Virus record (IMG/VR): IMGVR_UViG_3300023179_000113
Location: 1 to 61,183 of that record
Length of the DNA: 61,183 nt
Source of the DNA: a virus
Strand: one strand, 5' to 3'
Every line of letters begins with the position of its first letter. Position 1 is the stretch's first letter. The notes beneath the pieces were generated by a model. The model saw only the letters and a program-made list of their open reading frames with translations. It had not been told where the DNA came from and made no database searches. Shown piece after piece: positions 23,078 to 32,315 of the stretch. Both the position numbers and the translations under genes were made by a program.

Positions 23078-23976
23078 TATACTAAGAACCAATTTTGACT
23101 ATTATAAAAATAAGTTAGGGATTGGTGATTGATATTCATAATCACTGAAGTATCATTTTCAACACTTTTACCAATACCTGCCTGAACTGTAATACTATAT
23201 GTAGATATATTATTTCCCTCATCTTTGACGATGATTTTTTTTCCTATACTTGGAGATGTTGGAAGAACTATTGTTACAGGAACACTTGCATTTACTCCAA
23301 TATAATCATCAGTATCTGTTGCCTGATAGTATGTAGTAACTCCTGTGATGGATACAATACTTGTAATACCAACACCATCAGCAGGGTCTCCTACCCACTT
23401 ATTCAGAGACGCATTATATTTGAGAAAATAATTATCGGTCTTTGCAGTATTTCTATCAACATCATCAAGAAACTCTAAACGAGTTTCACCACCTCCACCT
23501 AATGTAGAAAGTTGCTGTTGAATACGATTGAGAAAAAGTTTATAATGATTTTGTAAGTCATCAAGTGTTGCAAAGTTTTGATTAAGAGGAGTAAGATGGT
23601 CTGATGTTTTTTCTTGGGGTAGAATATTTAAGAGACCTTCTGTAAGAACTTCTTCTTTAACTGATTTCTTTTCTGCTTTTGATAAACGATCATAATAATC
23701 TGGCAACTCATCAATATGTTGAGATGCTATGGTAGTTGCTAATTCTATATTTTTTGTATGTTCTTTCTCTACTTTTGTTCCTTTTTTGAGTTGATTTTTA
23801 ATTTGAGATAAAGGAACTTTATGCTTCTTTGCTAATTGCTCTGGAGTTTTATGTGGTTTAAGTTGTTCATTAAAAATTTCATCAAAGAAATTATCTCCAA
23901 CAAGAGATTTAAATTCTTCTTCTTTTTGTATCTTTGCTTCTACAACTACGTTAAAAAAGTCTGATAGACTTGCCAT
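23077..23976 (-). CDS. DUF5661-like protein with fibre-type C-terminus
   Basis: 299 residues. Residues about 40-105 ('HKTPEQLAKKHKVPLSQIKNQLKKGTKVEKEHTKNIELATTIASQHIDELPDYYDRL') match the DUF5661 pattern ('GIKVE.EHT....A..IA.DHL.E.PDYY..L'). Residues about 140-185 ('HYKLFLNRIQQQLSTLGGGGETRLEFLDDVDR', 'YNASLNKWV') match a segment seen in cyanophage fibre proteins, and the end is a beta domain. So it appears to join a core-type N-terminus to a fibre-type C-terminus. It is coupled to the next gene (TAATG). Probably virion-associated, location unknown. Confidence 0.7.
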   Translation of the reverse strand: MASLSDFFNVVVEAKIQKEEEFKSLVGDNFFDEIFNEQLKPHKTPEQLAKKHKVPLSQIKNQLKKGTKVEKEHTKNIELATTIASQHIDELPDYYDRLSKAEKKSVKEEVLTEGLLNILPQEKTSDHLTPLNQNFATLDDLQNHYKLFLNRIQQQLSTLGGGGETRLEFLDDVDRNTAKTDNYFLKYNASLNKWVGDPADGVGITSIVSITGVTTYYQATDTDDYIGVNASVPVTIVLPTSPSIGKKIIVKDEGNNISTYSITVQAGIGKSVENDTSVIMNINHQSLTYFYNSQNWFLV

Positions 23977-23979
23977 TTA

Positions 23980-24174
23980 TCACTCTTCATCGTACTCTTC
24001 ATCTTCACTCTCGTCATCACCAAACATTGCGGATGATACAACGGGACGAAAAGCATCAATTCTTTCTGCTGACTTGGAAAATAGCATATCTTTGATCTTA
24101 TCACTGATTTGTGATGGTGACTCATCAGCAACAATCATATCCATTAAATCATCCATTTTATTACCATTAGACAT
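23980..24174 (-). CDS. Small acidic prohead core protein, gp67-like
   Basis: 64 residues: helical 'DDLMDMIVADESPSQISDKIKDMLFSKSAERIDAFRPVVSSAMFG' ending in an acid tail DDESEDEEYDEE. T4 gp67 has the same design (short helix with 'LFAEAMAARTIDLI', acid tail) and the same place between portal and protease. I infer a prohead core role. A perfect late octamer (24184-24191) lies only 10 bases before ATG 24174, so the true start may be the ATG at 24156. Confidence 0.6.
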   Translation of the reverse strand: MSNGNKMDDLMDMIVADESPSQISDKIKDMLFSKSAERIDAFRPVVSSAMFGDDESEDEEYDEE

Positions 24175-24183
24175 AACTGCTTC

Positions 24184-24191
24184 TATTTATA
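24184..24191 (-). promoter_or_regulatory. Late promoter TATAAATA
   Basis: Perfect T4 late octamer overlapping the gp20 stop; drives the gp67-like gene and downstream genes. The leader would be very short if ATG 24174 is used. Confidence 0.65.
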
Positions 24192-25875
24192 TCTCTCCAC
24201 CCTTCGGCATTTCCATTGCTTTTTGCCTTGGTGAAACGATTTGTTCGTCACCTTTTAAATCTGGCTCCATCACCGGTTGACCCAAATCCATTTGAGATGT
24301 TGAATCCATTGGCATTCCTGTTGCTGGATCTATAGGTTGATTTGGATCGGGAATAATACCATTTTCAATTTCTTTTTTAATTAAATTGTCCTGTTCAATA
24401 ATCTCAATATCAGTTTGACGAAGAATATTTCTTCTTACGTAATCCTGTGAGAAATACTTACCAACATATGGTTCTGCTGTTGCGACCATCGCAAGTCTTT
24501 CATTTAACAATTCCGCATTCTTTAATTCGGCAAAATGATTATCATATAGGAAATCATACTGAATATGTTCATTCATTATTTCCCAATCTTCTGGAGTAAT
24601 AATGTTCTTTAAAATCAATTGAGTCTTAAGCATATCACTAAACATTACAGAAAATCTTTTTCTTAAACGAGCAACAAATTTACTAAATTTAACTTCATCT
24701 CTTAAGATTTCTGATGAACGACCAAGATTAAATCCACCTTCTCCATCCATTCTTGATGTGGGAACATTAAGAGAACGGAAAAGTTTTTTCTTAAAATACT
24801 CAATATCTGTGATTTCACCAAGATTCTGTCCACCAGGAAGTGTAGTGATTTCAGTTCCTCTACCACCTTCACGACGAGGTAACCAGAAATCTTCAAGCAT
24901 TGCCATAAACTTCTTATCATCACGAATTTCTCCAGTTGCAGAATCATACACTTGCTTATTACGATATCGATTCATTACATCACGAAGATATTGCTCTGCC
25001 TTTACCTTTGGAAGATTACCAACATCAATATAAAATATTCTTCTTTCAGGAGCACGAGAGAGACGATATATTACGAGACTATCCTCAATCATTCTCAATT
25101 GATTAAGAGACTTGATTGCCTTATGAAGATATGAGAGAGTTGACCCTTTATTGCGATCTACTAAACCAGAAGTACAGTAAGTAATGGAATCTTTTGACAT
25201 CTTGATTCCACTAGAAGAACCTCCAAGTGCTCCTGGTGCTGGAGTACCTGTTGGATATGTCATTTTTGGATTATATATGAAATATTCCTCAATTTCAGGA
25301 AACTCATAGTCCATTGGATTATCAACATTTCTGTTTGATAATTTATACTTATCATTATCTGTCTTTTTTGCCTGACGAACATATCTCATCTTAAGTGAAT
25401 CAATATATCTCATCTCCTGAATTCCCAATTCAGGTCTCTTTAAATCAATTACTTTGTGATAATATAATCTCCCATCAATATACCAATTTCTATAAATTTC
25501 GTGAGATTTTTTATCAAAATCTAAAAGTTCTAAAATGTATTTAAATTCTTTTCGTATTTTGTTTTTAATTCCATCACTTGCGCTTAAATTTGAAAGTTCA
25601 ATTGTAATAGGACTATCATCTGTGTCTGATACAATTGCTTCATTTACAACATCTTCAATTGCACTATCACATTCCGGGTGTAGTGCCATCTCACGATATC
25701 TTTTGATTAAATCATATTCTGTGCGATATACTCCCTCAATATCTACATAAGAACCAAAAAAACCACTAGTCAAATAATGATCAACCCCGTCCTCATTGTT
25801 AGGAGGAACGGGGGAAACTACAGTGGGAGATACTGGTTCACTATTTTCAATTGAGAATCCAAATAACCTTGCCAT
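24187..25875 (-). CDS. 20: Portal vertex protein gp20
   Basis: 562 residues (T4: 524). Portal ring subunit at the unique head vertex, through which DNA is packaged and ejected. Typical stretches: 'YREMALHPECDSAIEDVVNEAIV', 'YHKVIDLKRPELGIQEMRYIDSLKMRYVRQ', 'ITYCTSGLVDRNKGSTLSYLHKAIKSLNQLRMIEDSLVIYRLSRAPERRIFYIDVGNLPK', 'EIRDDKKFMAMLEDFWLPRREGGRGTEITTLPGGQNLGEI' and 'LNVPTSRMDGEGGFNLGRSSEI'. The last 60 residues are Pro-rich. A late box lies 23 bases upstream. Confidence 0.98.
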   Translation of the reverse strand: MARLFGFSIENSEPVSPTVVSPVPPNNEDGVDHYLTSGFFGSYVDIEGVYRTEYDLIKRYREMALHPECDSAIEDVVNEAIVSDTDDSPITIELSNLSASDGIKNKIRKEFKYILELLDFDKKSHEIYRNWYIDGRLYYHKVIDLKRPELGIQEMRYIDSLKMRYVRQAKKTDNDKYKLSNRNVDNPMDYEFPEIEEYFIYNPKMTYPTGTPAPGALGGSSSGIKMSKDSITYCTSGLVDRNKGSTLSYLHKAIKSLNQLRMIEDSLVIYRLSRAPERRIFYIDVGNLPKVKAEQYLRDVMNRYRNKQVYDSATGEIRDDKKFMAMLEDFWLPRREGGRGTEITTLPGGQNLGEITDIEYFKKKLFRSLNVPTSRMDGEGGFNLGRSSEILRDEVKFSKFVARLRKRFSVMFSDMLKTQLILKNIITPEDWEIMNEHIQYDFLYDNHFAELKNAELLNERLAMVATAEPYVGKYFSQDYVRRNILRQTDIEIIEQDNLIKKEIENGIIPDPNQPIDPATGMPMDSTSQMDLGQPVMEPDLKGDEQIVSPRQKAMEMPKGGEI

Positions 25876-25897
25876 AATTTATTTAATCAGTTTATAC

Positions 25898-25905
25898 TAT
25901 TTATT
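25898..25905 (-). promoter_or_regulatory. Late promoter AATAAATA before gp20
   Basis: Minus strand AATAAATA, 23 bases before the gp20 ATG and 8 bases past the gp19 stop. Confidence 0.6.
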
Positions 25906-25912
25906 GACCCTA

Positions 25913-26482
25913 TCAATTGGTCTTTTCTGCAGGATACCAGTAATTCACTTGGAATTCAACAGTAAATTCTTCAATCGTATCTGATGTATCAAAGGAAAGA
26001 TCAATTGCAGAAATGTTAGTTGGAAAAATATCTTCAAATATATATTGTTTGGCATCGGCAACACCACTAGTGCTTGATGCTGTAATTGTTGATGCACTTC
26101 TGCTCAACTGAGTCACTGTTGCATTTGCCATATATGTGGCAGGATCGGTAGTACCACTTGCATCCTTATATTGAGCAATATGTTGCATCCAATCTTCCAT
26201 AACTTTTCTAATCGCAAAATCGTTGTCATTAATGACGGTAATTTGCCAGGTATCAAAGGTTCTATCACCAGCAACCTTAAAAATTCTTCCACGAAAAGGA
26301 ACATCAATAGATGCAACGTTTGATGCAGGTAGGTTAGCTGCCTTACATAGTACTACAAATTTTTCAGGAAGAATTCCTGCTGGTGTTGGAATGTTGCCAA
26401 TTGAAACTTCAAACAGATTAGGACGAGCACCACCACCAACGAGTGCCGTTTTAAAATCAGTGATAGTCTTTTGTGTTGCCAT
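25913..26482 (-). CDS. 19: Tail tube protein gp19
   Basis: 189 residues (T4: 163). 'ARPNLFEVSIGNIP', 'FVVLCKAANLPASNVASIDVPFRGRIFKVAGDRTFDTWQITVINDNDFAIRKVMEDWMQHI', then a variable Ser/Thr/Ala segment (about 115-150) and 'YIFEDIFPTNISAIDLSFDTSDTIEEFTVEFQVNYW'. Forms the inner tube of the contractile tail. AAGGAG upstream of the ATG and an AATAAATA late box at 26504-26511. Confidence 0.96.
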   Translation of the reverse strand: MATQKTITDFKTALVGGGARPNLFEVSIGNIPTPAGILPEKFVVLCKAANLPASNVASIDVPFRGRIFKVAGDRTFDTWQITVINDNDFAIRKVMEDWMQHIAQYKDASGTTDPATYMANATVTQLSRSASTITASSTSGVADAKQYIFEDIFPTNISAIDLSFDTSDTIEEFTVEFQVNYWYPAEKTN

Positions 26483-26503
26483 TTTTGGATTCTCCTTTTA
26501 ATT

Positions 26504-26511
26504 TATTTATT
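26504..26511 (-). promoter_or_regulatory. Late promoter AATAAATA before gp19
   Basis: Minus strand AATAAATA, 22 bases before the gp19 ATG, with AAGGAG between. Confidence 0.6.
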
Positions 26512-26515
26512 TTAA

Positions 26516-28714
26516 TTAAACAGTTCCAGCAACTTCTTCAAAACTAACACCAGTACGAGTCGCAACAAAAGTGAGAGTTACATAATTAATTGACTTTGTT
26601 GGTTTTAGGAAGATATCAGCACGGAATTCATTGTTATCAATCACATCAGGAGTGTTGTTTGAGGTATCGCAAACAACCAGGAATCCGTAGAGACCTCTCT
26701 TTGCTTCTACATCACGAAGGTATGGTTCAACAATATTCTTAAAGTTTGCTCTGGTAAGTTCATCATTCAATTCGAAGAGTTGTGCCTGTGCAGCTCTTTG
26801 TAATGTTTGTTCAATTGTAAGGAACAAACGACGAACATTAATTCTATCAAACGCAGATGCATATGAAAGAGCAGTCTTGTCTCCAAAAAGAAGAGTTCCA
26901 ACTCCAGGTTGAGTTATGATTGAGTTAATTCTTTGTGGATAAAGTTGGTCTCTTTGTGCCTTATTTGGATTATATGCTAGTTTAACTACATTATTTAAAA
27001 TTCCTCTTTGCTGACCCGCAGGAGAGAACCAAGGATATGCAACAATATTAGTGCGAGTCATCAGACCGGCAATATCAGCATTACAAGGAATATAACGGAA
27101 CTGATTGTTGAATCTATCATAGGTATACTTATATCCACTATCAAAGATTGCATAAGATGATGATTGAAGTGAACTGAAATATTGAATCAGATTTGTTGTT
27201 TGAGTCGTAGTATTTGTGATATTAACCAAGTTTGCTCTGTGTGGACCAATACAAGCAACAGCATCTCCTCTTGAACCTGCAAGAGAAATTAAATAATTTG
27301 CCTTTGCCTGTGAATCAACTTCATTTGTAAGACCTGGACCCATAATGAAATAATCAACTTGAATCTCATCCTTATTACTAAAGAGTTGATATGAATCAAT
27401 CAAATCTCCAAGAGATGCCTGCATTCCATTAGAAGCAGAATAATCAACACCTCCCGCAAGAGTATATGATACATTTCCGATTGAAGAAAAGGTGATTCCC
27501 TGTGCATTTTGTCCCCAGAGACCTTGTGAGGTTGTATATGGAGTAAATGCTGTACTGAACCCTACTGCTCTTGGAGCAGTTCCGTAATATAAATCAGCAG
27601 CACTGGAAGGATTGCTTCCTGCATAAATTTGAGAAGAGAAGTCGGCAAGAAACTGTTTATACCAAATTTTTTGAGGAGAATTTACCGCAGAAATTGAATC
27701 AAATGCCTTGGAAAGACCTACAAATTTTTCAATAATTGTTCCCGAATTTCCTGTAATTGTTCCTTTGTCATCAACAATTGCAATATTGAGAGCATCGTTT
27801 TTACCAGCTCTATCGAGTGAATATTGGTTTGTAACTGGTTTTGGTGCAATCGACTTCCAATAAATTGTGGAATTTGTGAGACCAAGAGTTTGTTGTCCGT
27901 ACCAATCAACAACTGTAGAAGGAGTAATCGGAGAAGATGCAGATGTTCCAGTATTGATTCCAGAATTATTAACGAAACGAAGAGAACTTGAAGTTGAATA
28001 TGATGCAGTGGAAGAATTTTCTGCATAATCAATTAAAGTTTCTGTATTACCAGAAGAAACTCTAGAAACAATTCTTACATTAATCGTACTATTTCCATTC
28101 GTAGCATCAGTAGTAACACCGGTAATAATACCCTTCAAATACCCATTAAAGAGTGATGTTGTTCCTGATCCGGCAAGAGCAATATTTGTGAGTGCAGTCG
28201 TAACACCAAAACCAATAGTTGCTCCAGCATTTGATGGGTTGGTTGTGGCAATACCAATTGTCTGATCTGCTAAATTATCAATAAAACAAACTTTTAAATT
28301 ATTTGCCCAAGTACCTGGATTCTTTGCTGCATAAGTGAAATTATTTCCGTCCGAATGATTATTTGTATAATCGTCATAATTTTCAATTTTTAATGCTGAA
28401 GTAGAAGCAGCTCCAACTCCGGCATTTGCATTATTCAAAGTTGATCCATCGGTTCTTACAACCTTAAGAACACCACCATAAGAAAGGTATGAGGAAGCAC
28501 TCATCCAATATTCATACTGGGAATCTGTTGAGAGTGGTTTTCCAAATACGTTGATTAAATCTTGTTCTGTTGAAATATCAATTGGATAATCTACTGGTCC
28601 AATTGGAAAGGGTCCTGCAATTGCACCAATATTATCAAGTACATTATCAGCTCTTCCTACCGTTAAATCAACCTCTCTGACGAGTACGCCTGGAGATAAT
28701 TGAGGAGTCGCCAT
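26516..28714 (-). CDS. 18: Tail sheath protein gp18
   Basis: 732 residues (T4: 659). N-terminal 'LSPGVLVREVDLTVGRADNVLDNIGAIAGPFPIGPVDYPIDISTEQDLINVFGKPL' and C-terminal 'LYPQRINSIITQPGVGTLLFGDKTALSYASAFDRINVRRLFLTIEQTLQRAAQAQLFELNDELTRANFKNIVEPYLRDVEAKRGLYGF' are the conserved sheath parts; the middle (about 130-400) is variable surface. GGAG before the ATG, late box at 28750-28757. Confidence 0.97.
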   Translation of the reverse strand: MATPQLSPGVLVREVDLTVGRADNVLDNIGAIAGPFPIGPVDYPIDISTEQDLINVFGKPLSTDSQYEYWMSASSYLSYGGVLKVVRTDGSTLNNANAGVGAASTSALKIENYDDYTNNHSDGNNFTYAAKNPGTWANNLKVCFIDNLADQTIGIATTNPSNAGATIGFGVTTALTNIALAGSGTTSLFNGYLKGIITGVTTDATNGNSTINVRIVSRVSSGNTETLIDYAENSSTASYSTSSSLRFVNNSGINTGTSASSPITPSTVVDWYGQQTLGLTNSTIYWKSIAPKPVTNQYSLDRAGKNDALNIAIVDDKGTITGNSGTIIEKFVGLSKAFDSISAVNSPQKIWYKQFLADFSSQIYAGSNPSSAADLYYGTAPRAVGFSTAFTPYTTSQGLWGQNAQGITFSSIGNVSYTLAGGVDYSASNGMQASLGDLIDSYQLFSNKDEIQVDYFIMGPGLTNEVDSQAKANYLISLAGSRGDAVACIGPHRANLVNITNTTTQTTNLIQYFSSLQSSSYAIFDSGYKYTYDRFNNQFRYIPCNADIAGLMTRTNIVAYPWFSPAGQQRGILNNVVKLAYNPNKAQRDQLYPQRINSIITQPGVGTLLFGDKTALSYASAFDRINVRRLFLTIEQTLQRAAQAQLFELNDELTRANFKNIVEPYLRDVEAKRGLYGFLVVCDTSNNTPDVIDNNEFRADIFLKPTKSINYVTLTFVATRTGVSFEEVAGTV

Positions 28715-28749
28715 TTTTTTCTCCGTAAATTCTCAGTTTATCTAAGAAA

Positions 28750-28757
28750 TATTTATC
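28750..28757 (-). promoter_or_regulatory. Late promoter GATAAATA before gp18
   Basis: Minus strand GATAAATA, 36 bases before the gp18 ATG. Confidence 0.6.
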
Positions 28758-28768
28758 AAATCTTTTAT

Positions 28769-30415
28769 TTACATATAATTCCACATAAAGGATCGATCAC
28801 CATACTCATCAGTAAACCAACGATCACCATCAACATCAGTGAAACTTGTTTCATCCAATCCATCAGAAACAAAACCAAACGGAGCCATATCCTGTTCTAT
28901 TTGATTTTTTTGCTCTTCATAAAGTCTTTTTCTTACATCTTGATCTGTGAGTTCTTTAAAATAGTCTTGTGCTACTAACCAGGCATAAATGACTAAACAC
29001 ATTGCTAAGTCATCGTTACATCCTTCTTCTGCCTCAAATGAATTATGTTTTTGAATAAATGTGGTAAGTTCACTCATAATTTCATAATCATTAAAGTTTA
29101 ACTTATCTTCTTCAATCATAGTTTTGAGATTTAAGCACCCAATTTTTTTAACAGTTTTAGACATTTTTACTCCAAGTTGAGTTTTCTTTCCAGAAAATCC
29201 CTGTCCTACAATTTGACCTGCTCTTCCTCTCATAGAGCACATCAACAAATTACTATACTCCAAATCATACTGAAGAATACTTGCAACTTGATCTCCAACA
29301 TCATTAACTTCACATAATATAAACGCATTATTATAATTTTTTGCTACCTCATAAATGATATTTGGAAACATCATCGGTTTAATTTCGTTGTTTCGGTATT
29401 TTGCAACAACTTTATGAGGAAACTGTGTAATATCAACAACTACAAATGCCGAATAATCAACTCCTACTCCTCTAGCAACGTCTACAGTGATGACGTAATC
29501 ACATTCCTCATTCGCATCCACATAAACATCTAAACCAGCATTGCGGGTCTTAGGATGCTCATAGACGAGTGATCTGAGTTTGCTTGGTGCAATCAAAGTA
29601 TCAACTGAACCAAGAAACTCACACTCGAATTCAACTTTGAATTGTTGCTCACTTGTGTTAGCAATTGTCTGTGCCTTCCAGGCAGAATCTCTACCAGGAA
29701 CTTCACTCCAGTGAACATCTGTAAAAATATATTCATTCTTTCCTTTTTCAGCATCGTGCCACATACGGTAGAAATGATTCATACCATGTGGTGTTGAAAC
29801 TATGATGACTTTTGTATTTTTACCCGCAGTAATCGTAGGATAAACCGACGCAAAAAATGAATCTGCAATATGATTTGGGACGAACGCAAATTCATCCAAA
29901 AAGAGAATATTAAAAGACATACCACGAACCGCAGAAGCAGAAGTAGAAGCAGCCAAGATTTTACTTCCATTCTCCAATTCCAGAGAACCTTTGTTCCAGG
30001 AGATAATTCCTTGTTGCATCCATTTTGGTAGATTTTCATATGCTGTTTGTAATCTATCTAAGAGTTCTCTTGCTGTTGCTGCCTTGTTTGCAAGAATACC
30101 TATGTTTACATTATCATTAAATACTGCATAATGAAGAAGATATGATACGACAGTAGTGCTCTTACCGGTCTGTCGCGGCATCTTACATATATTAAATCGA
30201 TGTTTATGAAACCTTTCAACAAGTTTTTCTTGAAATGGATACATTTTAAATGGTTGTAAACCATGGTCCAAAGTCACAATTTTTACATAATTTTTTGCAA
30301 AAAATACAGGGTCTTCTTTACATTTGATAAATTCAAGAATTTGATCCTCTGTAAATTCAATTGGTGTATTTGCCTTTTTAAGTAAAGGATTACCAAGATA
30401 AACGTCAGCACTCAT
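28769..30415 (-). CDS. 17: Terminase large subunit gp17
   Basis: 548 residues (T4: 610). Packaging ATPase and headful nuclease. Walker A MPRQTGKST (79-87), Walker B 'NILFLDEFAFVP' (about 168-179), C-motif 'KVIIVSTPHGMNHFY', nuclease Asp in 'YVITVDVARGVGVDYSAFVVVD', then 'ILCEVNDVGDQV' and 'GCNDDLAMCLVIYAW'. Works with the portal gp20 and the small subunit gp16. Three bases separate it from the mosaic gene upstream. Confidence 0.97.
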   Translation of the reverse strand: MSADVYLGNPLLKKANTPIEFTEDQILEFIKCKEDPVFFAKNYVKIVTLDHGLQPFKMYPFQEKLVERFHKHRFNICKMPRQTGKSTTVVSYLLHYAVFNDNVNIGILANKAATARELLDRLQTAYENLPKWMQQGIISWNKGSLELENGSKILAASTSASAVRGMSFNILFLDEFAFVPNHIADSFFASVYPTITAGKNTKVIIVSTPHGMNHFYRMWHDAEKGKNEYIFTDVHWSEVPGRDSAWKAQTIANTSEQQFKVEFECEFLGSVDTLIAPSKLRSLVYEHPKTRNAGLDVYVDANEECDYVITVDVARGVGVDYSAFVVVDITQFPHKVVAKYRNNEIKPMMFPNIIYEVAKNYNNAFILCEVNDVGDQVASILQYDLEYSNLLMCSMRGRAGQIVGQGFSGKKTQLGVKMSKTVKKIGCLNLKTMIEEDKLNFNDYEIMSELTTFIQKHNSFEAEEGCNDDLAMCLVIYAWLVAQDYFKELTDQDVRKRLYEEQKNQIEQDMAPFGFVSDGLDETSFTDVDGDRWFTDEYGDRSFMWNYM

Positions 30416-30418
30416 ATA

Positions 30419-32284
30419 TTAATTACAGTTCCAACGACGAAGTGCTTTATTTATTCTTGAATCTGGATCTCGTGCAGTTTTTGCAGAAGTAAGTTTTGAC
30501 TTCATTCCTTTCATACGACGGCAAAATGAAGCACGACGTTTTGCTCTTTTACCAGTAGGATTCTTTTCAGTTACTGCAGTTTGTAGTTTTGAACCTGGAT
30601 TCTCACGACGATATGCATTCACTGCTGCTTGACTCAATCCATCAGTTTTATCTTGACGATTAACTTTTTGCCAATCTTCTTCAATCTCAACTTCCTCACC
30701 AATTGTTTTAGAATTAAGAAGATAGTTTTTTGATTTTGAATTTACAACTTGAATTAGTGGCATTCCAGGTTCAATTGTTGAAACTTTATATTGAAGAACT
30801 TGAGAACCTGGATAAATTTTTTGTATCTCTGTTGTAACATCTTTCCTGCTGGGCATTCCAATTTGTGGAAAGAACATTCTGATTGAATATGTCTTTCCCC
30901 TCCAGTTCAAAATTACAGCAAGAATGTTTCCTGTTTCTGCTTGTAAACGAGTTGACTCATCAATCAATTCACCATCTGGTTCATAAGAATTATTGAGACC
31001 TCTTTGACGTTTATTCCAATCCATATAAGATTCACCGGGACGTAACTTCTTAGGATCTGATTTTGGTTTAGGATAATCTTCACGAGCACGTTGATTTGGT
31101 CCAGGACCACCAAGTCTTCTATCTATTTTTGGATCTGGATGCCAAAAATCACCTTCATAAACAATCTCTTCATTATTGACTTCACCACTATCAAGATAAT
31201 CTGCTGCAGTATCAATATAATCTGCTGCTTTAGTAATTTTAGATTGTACCCAGGCTTCAATATTTCCTTCGCCTCTACCCACCTTTGCTTGAAGTCTTTT
31301 TACAGCATTAGCAATAGTTTTAAGTTCAGATCTTGCCATTGAATATTCATGATCTTTAATAGAAACTTTATCCCATGCCTTTCCACCATAAGAACATTCA
31401 GATCTTGATTCTTTTTTATCACATAATGGACAGTATCTTTCTTCTTCTTGCATAGTTGCCTCCGACGTTGTTCCCCAATTTGCAGCACCAACTTTACGAC
31501 ATTTGACAAGTGCTCCCGATGCATATGCACTTGGCCAAACACTATATCTTGATTTTACTTTAGTATAACAGGCATCTTTTTTACCACTTCCTTTGCCTGG
31601 TTTGTCTTTTTGTGCTTCGTTGAGTTCCATTGCTTCTTTAATTCCGGGTTCTGCTTTAATGTAATTTTTATCTTTTTTACCTTTAGCAAAGGTTGGAACA
31701 TTAGTTGGTGCCGATGCTCCAGTTTTTTGTTGTTGCCCTTTATCTTTTTCTCTTTTTCTTCTAACTGCTGATTTAATCAAAGCAAGTCCTTTTTTACCTT
31801 TTCTTTTTAATGCTCTTAATCTTCCACTACTAAAACATTTAGGTGTTTTAGTTTCTCCTGGTTCATTTGCACATGGAGAACCATCTGGTTGAACCCACCC
31901 CGGTTTTCCTTTTTTTGATTTTGATCCATGATACCAAAAATGAAGAGTTCCTTCATTTATCCAATCATCGGGAGTTTTATTGTGCTTATCAACAAAAGCA
32001 TTATGAAGTTGTTTTGCGGTCATATCATGTTTTTTCATAATATTTCTCATAAGTCTATCAATAGAATCATAAGAAGTATTATTCAATTTTTTTAATCCAG
32101 TCTCAAGTTCTTTGACTGCATCATCTTCACATCCACAATGTTCCATCATCTCATTAAAAGGAGATTTCGATTTAGTTGGTTTGCCGTTTGCTCTTTTTTT
32201 GCGAGCATCACAATGAGCTTTCTGAGAAAATCCTTTAGGATTATTGCAGTCAATTGATTTTTTGTATTTGTCGGACCAACTCAT
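30419..32284 (-). CDS. Cys-rich basic mosaic protein between gp16 and gp17
   Basis: 621 residues made of modules that I recognise as recurring in cyanophage proteins: 'IDCNNPKGFSQKAHC' (11-25); 'GWVQPDGSPCANEPGETKTPKC' (129-150) followed by a Lys/Arg tract; 'ACYTKVKSRYSVWPSAYASGALVKCRK' (238-264, DUF5872-type region); a CPLC..C zinc-ribbon-like piece (285-297); helical 'ARSELKTIANAVKRL...WVQSKITKAADYIDTAADYL' (317-364); and a C-terminal 'FCRRMKGMKSKLTSAKTARDPDSRINKALRRWNC' (about 588-620). The function of these modules is unknown. In T4, 16 and 17 are adjacent, so this is an insertion into the packaging operon. A DNA-binding or internal-head role is a guess from charge. Confidence 0.8.
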   Translation of the reverse strand: MSWSDKYKKSIDCNNPKGFSQKAHCDARKKRANGKPTKSKSPFNEMMEHCGCEDDAVKELETGLKKLNNTSYDSIDRLMRNIMKKHDMTAKQLHNAFVDKHNKTPDDWINEGTLHFWYHGSKSKKGKPGWVQPDGSPCANEPGETKTPKCFSSGRLRALKRKGKKGLALIKSAVRRKREKDKGQQQKTGASAPTNVPTFAKGKKDKNYIKAEPGIKEAMELNEAQKDKPGKGSGKKDACYTKVKSRYSVWPSAYASGALVKCRKVGAANWGTTSEATMQEEERYCPLCDKKESRSECSYGGKAWDKVSIKDHEYSMARSELKTIANAVKRLQAKVGRGEGNIEAWVQSKITKAADYIDTAADYLDSGEVNNEEIVYEGDFWHPDPKIDRRLGGPGPNQRAREDYPKPKSDPKKLRPGESYMDWNKRQRGLNNSYEPDGELIDESTRLQAETGNILAVILNWRGKTYSIRMFFPQIGMPSRKDVTTEIQKIYPGSQVLQYKVSTIEPGMPLIQVVNSKSKNYLLNSKTIGEEVEIEEDWQKVNRQDKTDGLSQAAVNAYRRENPGSKLQTAVTEKNPTGKRAKRRASFCRRMKGMKSKLTSAKTARDPDSRINKALRRWNCN

Positions 32285-32307
32285 TAGAAATAAGAACTAT
32301 CATCTTA

Positions 32308-32315
32308 TATTTATT
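32308..32315 (-). promoter_or_regulatory. Late promoter AATAAATA
   Basis: Minus strand AATAAATA at the gp16 stop, 24 bases before the ATG of the mosaic gene. Confidence 0.5.
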
